Shown: in pieces, positions 27,701 to 34,802 of the stretch | How the letters are laid out: the number at the start of each line of letters is the position of its first letter | Position numbering within the stretch: position 1 is the stretch's first letter | Assembly: GCA_021604525.1 (NCBI GenBank) | Contig: BQJD01000018.1 | Coordinates: 1-64,000, forward strand | Origin: a marine bacterium B5-7 | GTDB lineage: Bacteria > Pseudomonadota > Gammaproteobacteria > Arenicellales > CAJQKF01 | Length of the DNA stretch: 64,000 nt | Direction: 5' to 3' | The notes under the pieces: model-generated | The model's database searches: none | Seen by the model: only the letters and a program-made list of their open reading frames with translations | What the model was told of the DNA's origin: nothing | Translations under genes and position numbers: made by a program

Positions 27701-28272
27701 TCCGCCGAAGCGACTACGAGAGCGAACATGTCGCTCTCCCAGCCGCCGGTTCGGGTGCGATACTCCCGCGTAAGCTCGATCCAGCGTGGCATCAAGCGTT
27801 TGAGGTCGTCGGTGTGAATAAGCATCGGCCATGTACATGGCTGAAGTGCGGCGTAATCAACGTCGCTGAACTCACGTGTAATTGCCTTTCGGGAATCGGT
27901 GAAGCCGAAATCCAGCCAGTGTTGACATCGGGGACTGCCTGGTACGACCTCCGTTGCCAGACTTTTACGGAAAAGGAAGTCCGGATCGAGAATCAGCACG
28001 GTGCCCGACGGCTGGTGTTTCGATAGCCATTCGTCGAGTGAATACAGTCTGTTATACGGTGGGTACGTGTCCCCGGTATCCGGATCGGTGTTGGTGAATC
28101 GCGTACGAATCACCTGGGCGTGGCGGTGGACAGGAAGCGGCGTCGAATCCGGGCATGCCACCAGTCTGATAAGCTCACCCGGTTGCTCGCACTTGCTCCA
28201 CGAGTACTCGATCAGCTCGCATTGCCAATGAATCAGGTCGGACGTGTCCGTGCAGATCAAGGAATATATCAA
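24760..28272 (-). CDS. Fused HPAT/SERGT-like + GT60-like transferases + prolyl-4-hydroxylase + second 2OG oxygenase
   Basis: A 1170-residue fusion. (1) Residues 1-230 resemble plant Hyp O-arabinosyltransferase (HPAT) and peptidyl-Ser galactosyltransferase (SERGT): DTYPPYNRLYSLDEWL, metal motif D96-P-D98 in VLILDPDFLF, WPMLIHTDDLKRLMPRW, GGWESDMFALVVASAELG. (2) Residues 277-570 are a GT60-like GlcNAc transferase (GGCWARHQVQGLYRDE, QVDSHTRFIESWD). (3) Residues 619-688 are the small domain shared with the 678-residue protein. (4) Residues 787-970 are a prolyl-4-hydroxylase: H877 and D879 in KEHYDWF, H951, K961, and QRTWTALVYLNEVAEGGGTE. (5) Residues 985-1157 are another 2OG-Fe(II) domain with H1083-R-D1085 and H1137. 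It could thus hydroxylate Pro and glycosylate Hyp or Ser in one polypeptide. The start is TTG. It converges on the fucosyltransferase-like gene. Confidence 0.87.
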   Translation of the reverse strand: MIYSLICTDTSDLIHWQCELIEYSWSKCEQPGELIRLVACPDSTPLPVHRHAQVIRTRFTNTDPDTGDTYPPYNRLYSLDEWLSKHQPSGTVLILDPDFLFRKSLATEVVPGSPRCQHWLDFGFTDSRKAITREFSDVDYAALQPCTWPMLIHTDDLKRLMPRWIELTREYRTRTGGWESDMFALVVASAELGIVYSLENLAAWMPWPEERVKGAPIVHYCQIIRARNDRKLWSKYSYKPWRRVELPEAPALDYCRDVIGLVNEYAELRQTAERTRHSTIFIAIAAYREPELVSTIENCLAKAAQPENLRFGICLQYDDDGGPDVNRYCLDCFSSDDRFRILNFDYTESNGGCWARHQVQGLYRDETYTLQVDSHTRFIESWDLLLIQMLDDLPGDKPLITGFPPLYTRDADDNIKLTDIDNPAAVPTAIAESWSVEGWIHHPHKRITNNTDFPRATRFLSGAFVFTLGEWNEEVRQDPEHLYTGEEFALTLRSYTHGYDLFNPSRIVVWHRCHSKPNPKFISDGADEVVRRKHEIAVDRLRTLLEGDPDGVLGRYGPGQQRTLEDFTRFSGLDCRTYSIHPDAANGVPPSIPALRSKPGSIHEKKSGVTPVTTNSPPTELELTIRLRDMDALELACSEDNPVLATLFKALFNQQAGGAGDDVIYLEFGDDPPTAFYFRSSQLLMIEASPPVSQAFLSQCATSQVSPAAARFDDTWKHWIWDNVNRGCTRDSLFKVLLHKGFAYEMIARELGHELAEPLERIIGELEFERPATEDHFIANGERLDTPNAEIYVVDDFLNAEECTELVSAIKADLEPSTTVSGPGAETGRTSSTCYFKDVPLADSVRTRLCKLMGINPNYAEPVQGHIYFPGQEYKEHYDWFDPGTESFETHANDAKGGQRTWTALVYLNEVAEGGGTELVRLGRTIEPTSGRVVLWNNLYPTGTPNPDVLHRAQPVISGEKAVLTFWFRSKGSGEMWCREPAECLPNHTRLGYKQEQMPSDLLSRLQQFYTQQGASAFDESIPGYISSESGTPSELIELPRSLKIEVSKALRPILESWCGQKLESTAVYGIRRYRRGATLTLHRDRIDTHILSAILNIEQIVDKDWPLHLEDNYYRPLKINMHPGDMLLYEGARLLHGRPDALAGDSYASVFVHFRPGDDSNKTDDEFVV

Positions 28273-28753
28273 GGTATTCTTCTGTGCCTACCAGGGAATG
28301 GTTTGTGATTGGCCATGTTCCGGGTATCAGACGTTCTCATCCGCGAAGCTGTCGGTGCTGATCGCTGCCGCGGCCTTCACTATTTAACCGCCGCCCCGGG
28401 TTGCGGATGGTAATCGGGCTGAATTTCTTCTTACTTTACCGGTCACTTTCCGACGGGTCACAGTATAGCTTCGCGAGCGACACGATTGTAGCGAGTAACG
28501 CCCGTCATCGAATCGCGAGAGGGTGGCTGGCAAACGAAAAGGGACTCAGGCGGAGGTGGCGCGTCAGGGTGAACAGGATTGATACAGTGGTCGACGGGCT
28601 GTTGGGGTGATCCGAACCCGGGACGCTGTGAGACGCGTATAATTCCGCGATACCCCGTTCGTCGTAATGTCAGTTGCCACAGCGCGTTCGTTCGGTTTCG
28701 AGAAAACCGCGTCTGTTGTTACGGGTTTTCATTGTTGAGTCGGACGGGAAGTT
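28273..28753. other. Intergenic region between the fusion gene and a sulfotransferase
   Basis: About 480 bases between two divergently transcribed genes of the modification cluster. Promoters for both are expected. I see no convincing small gene, tRNA or repeat. Confidence 0.4.
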
Positions 28754-29458
28754 ATGCCGGTATATTTCAAGCACAAGTTGGTCCACATTCACATCCCCAA
28801 GACGGCGGGTACGGCAATCGAACGGTTCTTCCATCGTATAGGTGATATGGAATGGGGAACGAAATCATGGCTCGGCCAAAAACGGCATGACGAACGGTGG
28901 TATGAATATCAACACTTTTCCCTGGAAGAACTGTGGCACTTTGCGGGCACGCGTTTTCCCGGTTTCACGTCTTTTGCGGTCGTACGCGACCCGTTGACGC
29001 GATTGATCTCGGATTTTATCTGGCGTAGCTGGATACAGGAAGCACATCCGAATTCGCCTACGCAATTCTTCGACTCCTTCGATGAGTTTCTGGATGCGAT
29101 TCCAGACGATATCAACAGTGGCTGGTCAAAACATATCCAGGGCACCGATCAAAAGTGGGCAAACTTCCTGATTCATGTTCGTCCGCAGCACCATTTTGTT
29201 CTCGACGATTCGGGGAACTGTCTGGTGGACGTAATTCTCCGCTACGAGGTCCTGCCACAGGACTTTGCGTTGTTTCTCGAGCCTTTCGGATTGCGTGCAG
29301 ACAATATCAAGACGCCGCCGATCCGGGATCCTGACGAGTATTTCACCCGCGAACAAATCGAGCGGATCAAGACAATTTATGCCGGAGACTTCGCATTAAC
29401 ATCGCTCCCGAAGAACGCGACAGTCCCTATGATGTATGAGGGGGGTAATGCGTCATGA
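28754..29458 (+). CDS. Sulfotransferase family 2-like protein
   Basis: A 234-residue PAPS-dependent sulfotransferase. The 5'-loop is HKLVHIHIPKTAGTAIERFF (residues 6-25), an exact fit to the IPKTAGT signature. The 3'-phosphate motif is SFAVVRDPLTRLISDFIWRS (about 74-93). The remaining part ends with a helix typical of heparan 2-O and uronyl-type enzymes (YFTREQIERIKTIYAGDFAL). It is followed after 58 bases by the GT77-like gene, and then by a GT92-like gene on the same strand, which suggests a three-gene transcript. It is clearly different from the other sulfotransferases in the cluster, so a distinct acceptor is likely. Confidence 0.9.
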   Translation: MPVYFKHKLVHIHIPKTAGTAIERFFHRIGDMEWGTKSWLGQKRHDERWYEYQHFSLEELWHFAGTRFPGFTSFAVVRDPLTRLISDFIWRSWIQEAHPNSPTQFFDSFDEFLDAIPDDINSGWSKHIQGTDQKWANFLIHVRPQHHFVLDDSGNCLVDVILRYEVLPQDFALFLEPFGLRADNIKTPPIRDPDEYFTREQIERIKTIYAGDFALTSLPKNATVPMMYEGGNAS

Positions 29459-29516
29459 TAGAGCCCTGGAATAGGCGACGGATCACGCCGCAGACCTGCA
29501 CCTGACGGAGGACAAC

Positions 29517-30368
29517 TTGACGGATCAGACGCCAACCAAAAAGTTGTCGTCCCTTGCAGTCGACATGCATCGAGCATACGTCGCCGAGGAAGAAAATCGT
29601 CGGCACAAACTCGATGCGCTGTTGGCGGGAGGCTCGCGTAACAACGTTGTATTGGTGATGATGGCAAACCGGGGATACAACGACCTGTTCAACAACTGGG
29701 TTCGCTCGTGTGACTTAAAAGGCATTGAGGTGCGCTCCTGGTCCATTCTCTTCGCAGTCGATGAGGAGGCCGCCGCCAACGCTGAGCGTCAGGGATTTCG
29801 TAACTATATTGATGCCATCTCATATGGCGACCAGCCACGAGAAGCTGTTAAGGCTTTCGGTGATCGGGACTTTCGCCTCCTGATGTTCCAAAAGACAGCG
29901 ATCGTTCGAGACGTCCTGAGTCTTGGCTATGACGTTTTGTTCCAGGATGTCGACATGGTCTGGCGAAAGGATCCTTTAACTTATTTGCTGGATGAGGGGG
30001 CAGTGGAATTCGATGCCCGTTTTATGTATGACGGCCGTAACCGGTTTCACAAACCACTCCACGCCAATACCGGTTTCTTTCTGCTGCGCAACCGTCCGGC
30101 CAGTCGGAAATTCTGGGACGAAGCGGTGTTAAGCTTCGCCGAGATGGCTCGCCGCGGCAGCCAGCAGTCCGTGATCAATTCTTTACTCGCCCAAGGGGGG
30201 TTGAGGGTCGATATCCTGCCCGAAGAGCACTTCGCCAACGGCCATCTTTTTAGCGTTAACCAACCGTCAAGGCTACCCGCCGACCCGTTCGTCATTCACT
30301 GTAGCTGGACCAGCAATCGCGAGCACAAGCTGTTGAAATACAAGCGCGAGAATTTGTGGTATCTCTAG
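29517..30368 (+). CDS. GT77-like nucleotide-diphospho-sugar transferase
   Basis: A 283-residue glycosyltransferase of the PF03407 type, related to GT77. That family includes plant extensin Hyp-arabinoside arabinosyltransferases (RRA, XEG113) and xylosyltransferases. The catalytic DxD is in LGYDVLFQDVDMVWRKDPL (about residues 138-156). Before it lies LLMFQKTAIVRDVLSLGYD, and after it the acceptor/donor segments HANTGFFLLRNRPASRKFWD, SQQSVINSLLA and FVIHCSWTSNREHK are conserved. The start is TTG with a strong GGAGG site seven bases upstream. No membrane anchor is seen, unlike the Golgi enzymes. In this cluster it would be suited to extend a sugar already attached to Hyp or Ser. Confidence 0.85.
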   Translation: MTDQTPTKKLSSLAVDMHRAYVAEEENRRHKLDALLAGGSRNNVVLVMMANRGYNDLFNNWVRSCDLKGIEVRSWSILFAVDEEAAANAERQGFRNYIDAISYGDQPREAVKAFGDRDFRLLMFQKTAIVRDVLSLGYDVLFQDVDMVWRKDPLTYLLDEGAVEFDARFMYDGRNRFHKPLHANTGFFLLRNRPASRKFWDEAVLSFAEMARRGSQQSVINSLLAQGGLRVDILPEEHFANGHLFSVNQPSRLPADPFVIHCSWTSNREHKLLKYKRENLWYL

Positions 30369-30412
30369 TGGCCCACGTGAGCCAATTGATCCTTAAATAA
30401 AGCAGGGTCGAC

Positions 30413-31483
30413 ATGCGTACTCCGACAGTCTCGATTCTTTGTGTCGCAAGAAACGAACCACCCTTTATAGAGGAGTGGCTGGAATACCACCTTATCCTTG
30501 GATTCGACCGGATCCATCTCGTCAGCACGGATGACTCCGTCACCGAGTTTGAGTCGTTCGCAAATGGATACCGCTTTGCTGAGAGCATCGAGCTGTATCA
30601 CTTCGACGACTTCAGGCCGGGGTGGCAGGTCAGATGCTATAACGCCTGTCTTCCCTTCATCAAGGAGGACTGGTTATTGGTAATGGATGTCGACGAATTC
30701 CTCTATCTGAGTGTTTACCAAACCATACAGGATTTCCTCGATGCCGTGCCCGGCGATGCAGGCCAGGTTCAGCTTCCCTGGTTAAACGTGCTTTCAGACA
30801 GCTACTTTCATGAGTGTACTTTTGATGTGCTAAATGAATCAAAAAAGTACGTTTCCAATCATGTAAAGAGTCTCGTCCGGCGGGAGCATGTGAGTGGACT
30901 CGGCATTCACTCTCATAAAATACATGGCCTCAAGAACATCTCTGGCGGCGCGGTTGAATTGCCTGCAAGTAATGTCCATCAGTTCGCCTTCGACAACCCG
31001 GGGTATTATGAAGAGCACCCGTTCGTGTTGCATTTTTTTTCGCGGGGTCATCTCGATGTTTTGAATCGGATTATTGACCATCGATTTTTCAACGCGAAAA
31101 ACGGGCCCATCGAAAGACAGAGACTCCACGACTTTCTGACGGGGGATCCCAACTGGACGAACATTCCCACCAAGTGCCTGATGATGCACTTTTATCGCAC
31201 GTTCCCCACGGTGGAATTAGACCTTGTTCTGCCGGATCTCAAGGCCGGGATTAATTTACCGGCGCTGAGACGTATATTTCTGGACAAGATTAACAGGGTT
31301 GTAGAATTTGATAGTGTTAGCAAAGAGTCGTTGGAGCATGATTTCGAGGCCCGCTACCTGCTTGCACATAAGCTCGCCATCATGGACTTGCCCGAAGTAT
31401 GGAGCCACGACGACTACTTTGAGTGTGGTACGCAACTTGAATATATCAAGCGACTACGAAACCTGTTGACGAGCACGACGTGA
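30413..31483 (+). CDS. GT92/GT2-like glycosyltransferase
   Basis: A 356-residue protein of the Glyco_tranf_2_4 / GT92 type. The N-terminal nucleotide-binding region SILCVARNEPPFIEEWLEYH is followed by LGFDRIHLVSTDDS and the DxD motif in DWLLVMDVDEFLYLS (about residues 83-97). The conserved SHKIHGLKN and IDHRFFNAKNG regions belong to the rest of the fold. Eukaryotic GT92 members add galactose to glycans, but bacterial relatives are mostly uncharacterised and occur with sulfotransferases in polysaccharide loci. It starts 44 bases after the GT77-like gene and appears to be the last gene of that transcript. Acceptor and donor are unknown. Confidence 0.85.
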   Translation: MRTPTVSILCVARNEPPFIEEWLEYHLILGFDRIHLVSTDDSVTEFESFANGYRFAESIELYHFDDFRPGWQVRCYNACLPFIKEDWLLVMDVDEFLYLSVYQTIQDFLDAVPGDAGQVQLPWLNVLSDSYFHECTFDVLNESKKYVSNHVKSLVRREHVSGLGIHSHKIHGLKNISGGAVELPASNVHQFAFDNPGYYEEHPFVLHFFSRGHLDVLNRIIDHRFFNAKNGPIERQRLHDFLTGDPNWTNIPTKCLMMHFYRTFPTVELDLVLPDLKAGINLPALRRIFLDKINRVVEFDSVSKESLEHDFEARYLLAHKLAIMDLPEVWSHDDYFECGTQLEYIKRLRNLLTSTT

Positions 31484-31599
31484 AGACTCCGTATTCTTCG
31501 AACCGGTGCCAATCAGCCCCCATCTTCGTTGCATTTTTGCAGTCATCCAGGCCGTTCAACACCGATGAACATTGATCGGTGGGGTTGTTAAAGAAATGA

Positions 31600-32385
31600 T
31601 CAAGTGAACAGGTTCGCGTGCTTGACCAGATCAATCCCCCATTGTTTGGCAAATGCTATGTCGCCTGCATATGCCTGGTAAACGGCGTCCAAAGTATCAG
31701 GGTCGTAATACTCGCTCATTTGTTCCGCGGCGTTTGTACGTGTGGGTAGCATATTTTGCTCAAAGATCACCTGGTTTTCATCGGCTCCCCAGCCGCTTAC
31801 GCCGTAGGGGTGCCAACAGTTTGCGGCATGGAGTACGTTGTGAATCCAGGATACTCGATCCAGGTAGTCACCCACAGGGTCGAGTGCCGAAGCCACTTTT
31901 TCAAGAGGTCCTACGAGGTGCTGGGATCTCCAGTGAGGATCGGTGTTCTCATGCAGACCGGTTGGTTTGCGCGGATCATCATTTGATTCCAGAATGTAGC
32001 CAAGGAACTCGGTGAACGGCATACCTCGGCCACCAGCACGAAACACGTTTGCTGCATAGCCGCCGTTGTAAATCAATTTATCAAGGTAGGCGGAAAGTAG
32101 TCTCTCCGCTGGATCTCGCAATAAGAGTGCTTTCGTCCATGAAGAGTCGTTGACTATTTTCTCAACGCGTTCCAGGCCCAATTTATTCAGGAAGGGTCGG
32201 TCGGAAGTATAGTGAGGATTATCACGCCAGTTTGTTGATCCGTTCATACGTCGCATGAGCTTGATCAGTTGTGTGCAGCAAACCTTCGGTATGGTGAATA
32301 GAACGAGCCGGTGACGTTCGTTTACAAGTACATGGTGTGCCATATACCGTAGATCGGCCTCGTCCAATCGTATCCTTGTATTCAT
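31600..32385 (-). CDS. Carbohydrate sulfotransferase (chondroitin/HNK-1 type)
   Basis: A 261-residue protein of the Sulfotransfer_2 group that includes chondroitin 4-O and HNK-1 sulfotransferases. The 5'-PAPS loop is LVLFTIPKVCCTQLIKLMRR (IPKVAC-like) and the 3'-phosphate site is TKALLLRDPAERLLSAYLDK. The eukaryotic relatives sulfate GalNAc, Gal or GlcA on glycoproteins and proteoglycans. I prefer the ATG at 32385 to the TTG at 32403. Convergent with the GT92-like gene, it closes the predicted modification cluster on its right. Length is normal and motifs are intact. Confidence 0.88.
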   Translation of the reverse strand: MNTRIRLDEADLRYMAHHVLVNERHRLVLFTIPKVCCTQLIKLMRRMNGSTNWRDNPHYTSDRPFLNKLGLERVEKIVNDSSWTKALLLRDPAERLLSAYLDKLIYNGGYAANVFRAGGRGMPFTEFLGYILESNDDPRKPTGLHENTDPHWRSQHLVGPLEKVASALDPVGDYLDRVSWIHNVLHAANCWHPYGVSGWGADENQVIFEQNMLPTRTNAAEQMSEYYDPDTLDAVYQAYAGDIAFAKQWGIDLVKHANLFT

Positions 32386-32479
32386 ATCGTCAGACGGTAT
32401 CAAGATGCTCGGTTTTACTCAAAAAATTCAGTTCATCATGCGGCTTTAAAAGATTGTTGAGTTAGATAAGAATAAGTAA

Positions 32480-32815
32480 ATGTGCAGTGACAGGATATCA
32501 AAAATTCAACGACCACATGTCCAGATCGGTCTTATAGCATCATTGCTGATTGTGGGATTTATTGATGCAGAGCGAGACTCTTTAGAGCAAGACTTATCCA
32601 ATAAAATGATTCAGGATCAAATGGTGAAAGCAGGACATCATGTGATTAACCTTACTCTTGCGGATAATATCGAAGATCTAAGCGCGGACTACTTCATACA
32701 TGAACTGGACAAACATCCCACATCGAAAGCGAATGCTGCCCAAGCAAACCTTCTTGGTAACTATATAAAAAGATATCTTGGGGCCATTGCCAACCAGGAT
32801 CCGAAAGCACTTTGA
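32480..32815 (+). CDS. Small hypothetical protein
   Basis: A 111-residue frame that I do not recognise. It has one hydrophobic stretch (residues 14-30, VQIGLIASLLIVGFIDA) that could be a signal or anchor, followed by a hydrophilic, probably helical region (DSLEQDLSNKMIQDQMVKAG, then ENIEDLSADYFIHEL-like acidic text). Composition looks coding, and no overlapping gene explains it. There is no clear ribosome site and no operon partner, so it might be a remnant. Confidence 0.4.
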   Translation: MCSDRISKIQRPHVQIGLIASLLIVGFIDAERDSLEQDLSNKMIQDQMVKAGHHVINLTLADNIEDLSADYFIHELDKHPTSKANAAQANLLGNYIKRYLGAIANQDPKAL

Positions 32816-32935
32816 CACTATCCATCAGGTGGGCCGCCGCCCGCTTTTTGCATAATCAGAATGCTGAAAATCTCTAGCTCCCAATTGCCACTTGACTGGG
32901 GGTACGTAGACTTGTGATCGACAGTATCACCTGTA

Positions 32936-33940
32936 TCAGTGATTAACCACCAGGACAAGCTTGCCGATGTGCTCACCACTTTCCAATGATGCGTGTGCTT
33001 GCGATGCTTGTTGCAGATCGAAGGTCTCGTGAATTATTGGTCGAATCCGTCCGTCAGCCAGGATTGGCCAGACCTTGTTGCGTAATTCTTCAGCGATTAC
33101 CGATTTTTCTGCAGTCGTTCGCGCCCGCATTGTTGAACCCGTCACAAGCGCACGCTTGAGTGCAAGCTCTTGCAGGTTGAAGCTTTTGGCAGTGACGCCA
33201 CCTAGAAATCCGATGATCACCAATCGGCCATCCCGGGCTAACGCTTTCATGTTTTTTTCAAAGTACGAGGCACCCATGATGTCGAGAATCACCGAGACCC
33301 CACTGCCGTTGGTTTCTTGAAGGACGACATCGACAAATTCGGCGTCGCGATAATTAATCGCGCGACCGCCGAGCTTTTCAATGACCTCGCATTTCTCTGT
33401 GGAGCCAGCGGTCGCGATCGTGTGAATCCCGAACGCCTTGCACAACATCAGCGCGGTGGTTCCAATTCCGCTCGTACCACCATGAATGAGCACCGTTTCA
33501 CCCGTTTTGGCGCAACCGATGTCGAAGAGGTTCGCCCACACGGTGAAGAACGTTTCTGGAATTGCTGCTGCCTCAATCATGCCGATGCCATCCGGAATCG
33601 GCAGCGCTTGTGTATATGGCAAACGGCAGTACTCTGCATAACCGCCACCGTTAGTAAGCCCACAAACCTCGTCGCCAATCGCGAAAGATGTGACTTCACT
33701 GCCCAGGTCCACGACTTCCCCGGCAACCTCAAGGCCAGGCACGGGTGTCACGCCATCCGGCATTGGGTATTTCCCCTGGCGTTGAATAACGTCCGGTCGA
33801 TTAACGCCGGCGGCCGAGACCTTGATCAATATTTCGTTTGATTCCGGCGTCGGCACTGGGGTTCGAATGGCCTGCAGCACGTCCGGCCCACCAGGTTCAG
33901 TTATGACGATATGAGTCATCTCTTTTGGTATATCAGTCAA
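32936..33940 (-). CDS. NAD(P)H:quinone oxidoreductase, zinc-less MDR family
   Basis: A 334-residue medium-chain reductase of the quinone oxidoreductase / PIG3 group. The GroES-like half contains ILIKVSAAGVNRPDVIQRQG and VPGLEVAGEVVDLG. The nucleotide-binding half has VLIHGGTSGIGTTALMLCKA (about residues 148-167) with no zinc-binding Cys set. Such enzymes reduce quinones or enones with NADPH in the cytoplasm. TTG 33940 is chosen because GTGGGGGT lies upstream; ATG 33919 is possible but its GAG is directly adjacent. Immediately upstream is a decayed sensor gene on the same strand. No link with the modification cluster is evident. Confidence 0.9.
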   Translation of the reverse strand: MTDIPKEMTHIVITEPGGPDVLQAIRTPVPTPESNEILIKVSAAGVNRPDVIQRQGKYPMPDGVTPVPGLEVAGEVVDLGSEVTSFAIGDEVCGLTNGGGYAEYCRLPYTQALPIPDGIGMIEAAAIPETFFTVWANLFDIGCAKTGETVLIHGGTSGIGTTALMLCKAFGIHTIATAGSTEKCEVIEKLGGRAINYRDAEFVDVVLQETNGSGVSVILDIMGASYFEKNMKALARDGRLVIIGFLGGVTAKSFNLQELALKRALVTGSTMRARTTAEKSVIAEELRNKVWPILADGRIRPIIHETFDLQQASQAHASLESGEHIGKLVLVVNH

Positions 33941-33944
33941 CTTG

Positions 33945-34372
33945 CTACCCCCACTTGTTTGAACGATGTTCGAATTCCAGGAATTGTTGCTTATGTGTAC
34001 CGCCGGTGCAACAGAGATCGTGCAGCCTCATCGCAAGAAGGATTTCATCAGATACCGTTTCTGTATTTTTCTCGCCGAGAGAATGAACAACGATTCCTGT
34101 CGGATTGAATACGGTAAGTTTCGTAATAGCATCATCGAGACTCCGTGCGCGAATCAAAATGTCTTTGGCATTTCTGACGGAGGACAACGGCGGTCCAAGG
34201 TCAACGATAGGACGAAATGAAGCCGCCGTAGACAGTGCTACTACGGATAGCCGTTGTTGAATCAGTTTGCGAGAATCGCATTGTGTTGAAACACTGACAG
34301 GATAGTCATAACAGTAAGAACAATTGCTGTCATGGCTGTGATCGCAATCCAGCTACGCCAGAGTAGTGACAT
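33945..34372 (-). pseudogene. Membrane sensor protein, N-terminal fragment with frameshift
   Basis: From ATG 34372 the minus strand gives an N-terminal membrane segment (MSLLWRSWIAITAMTAIVLT, then VMTILSVFQHNAILAN) and a stop. Shifting the frame by one base restores LIQQRLSVVALSTAASFRPI, then VDLGPPLSSVRNAKDILIRA and VFNPTGIVVHS. That pattern fits the extracytoplasmic part of HAMP-type sensors (cyclases or kinases). The fragment ends at 33945 with no second membrane helix, HAMP or output domain. I infer a broken gene; the exact parent family is not known. Confidence 0.6.
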
Positions 34373-34674
34373 CGTTATATACCGATGAGTCGGGCACAAT
34401 CCTCGTTTGCTCTTTCGTAGAAGAACAATTTCCCAGATAGAATCCCAATGATGGCTGTGCCATGACTGTTGTTATGAATTAGCGTCATTACACTCTAACC
34501 TGCACCGCTGTTAAGTTTTGACCGCTATCCTCCACTTAGTCTGCTAGCCAATATAATGTTAGGCATCTGTCTTGTCCAAGGTCTCAGGGACATCGTTTCC
34601 TGATTCTGGTTTACTTTTATCAGATGAAATTTGATCAGATCTTGCCCACTACATTCGGAGCGGTCGCAGGAAAC

Positions 34675-34795
34675 TATCAATATTAATAGTAAATTATCAA
34701 TTATTTAAAAATTGATACTAAGTGATAGAAAACTTATTCCTTGATGCATAGAGTTGGAGTCATTAATATAACTATCAATTTTACAGAAAATGATA
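34675..34795. repeat. Cluster of TATCA/TGATA repeats before a Fic gene
   Basis: TATCA or its complement TGATA occurs six times in 121 bases: at 34675, 34695, 34713, 34723, 34773 and 34791 (positions of the five-base core). They occur in both orientations within a very AT-rich stretch, immediately upstream of the Fic start at 34803. An operator array for an autoregulator is the simplest explanation. The repeats are too short and uneven for CRISPR. Confidence 0.6.
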
Positions 34796-34802
34796 GATAA
34801 AG

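Noticed and set aside
28401-28610. Small gene in the 28.3-28.75 kb gap
   Set aside because: The 69-residue frame has no ribosome site, family similarity or membrane or signal pattern that stands out from chance.
34671-34800. CRISPR-like array before the second Fic gene
   Set aside because: The repeats are five to six bases long, in both orientations and unevenly spaced, with no spacer structure or cas genes.
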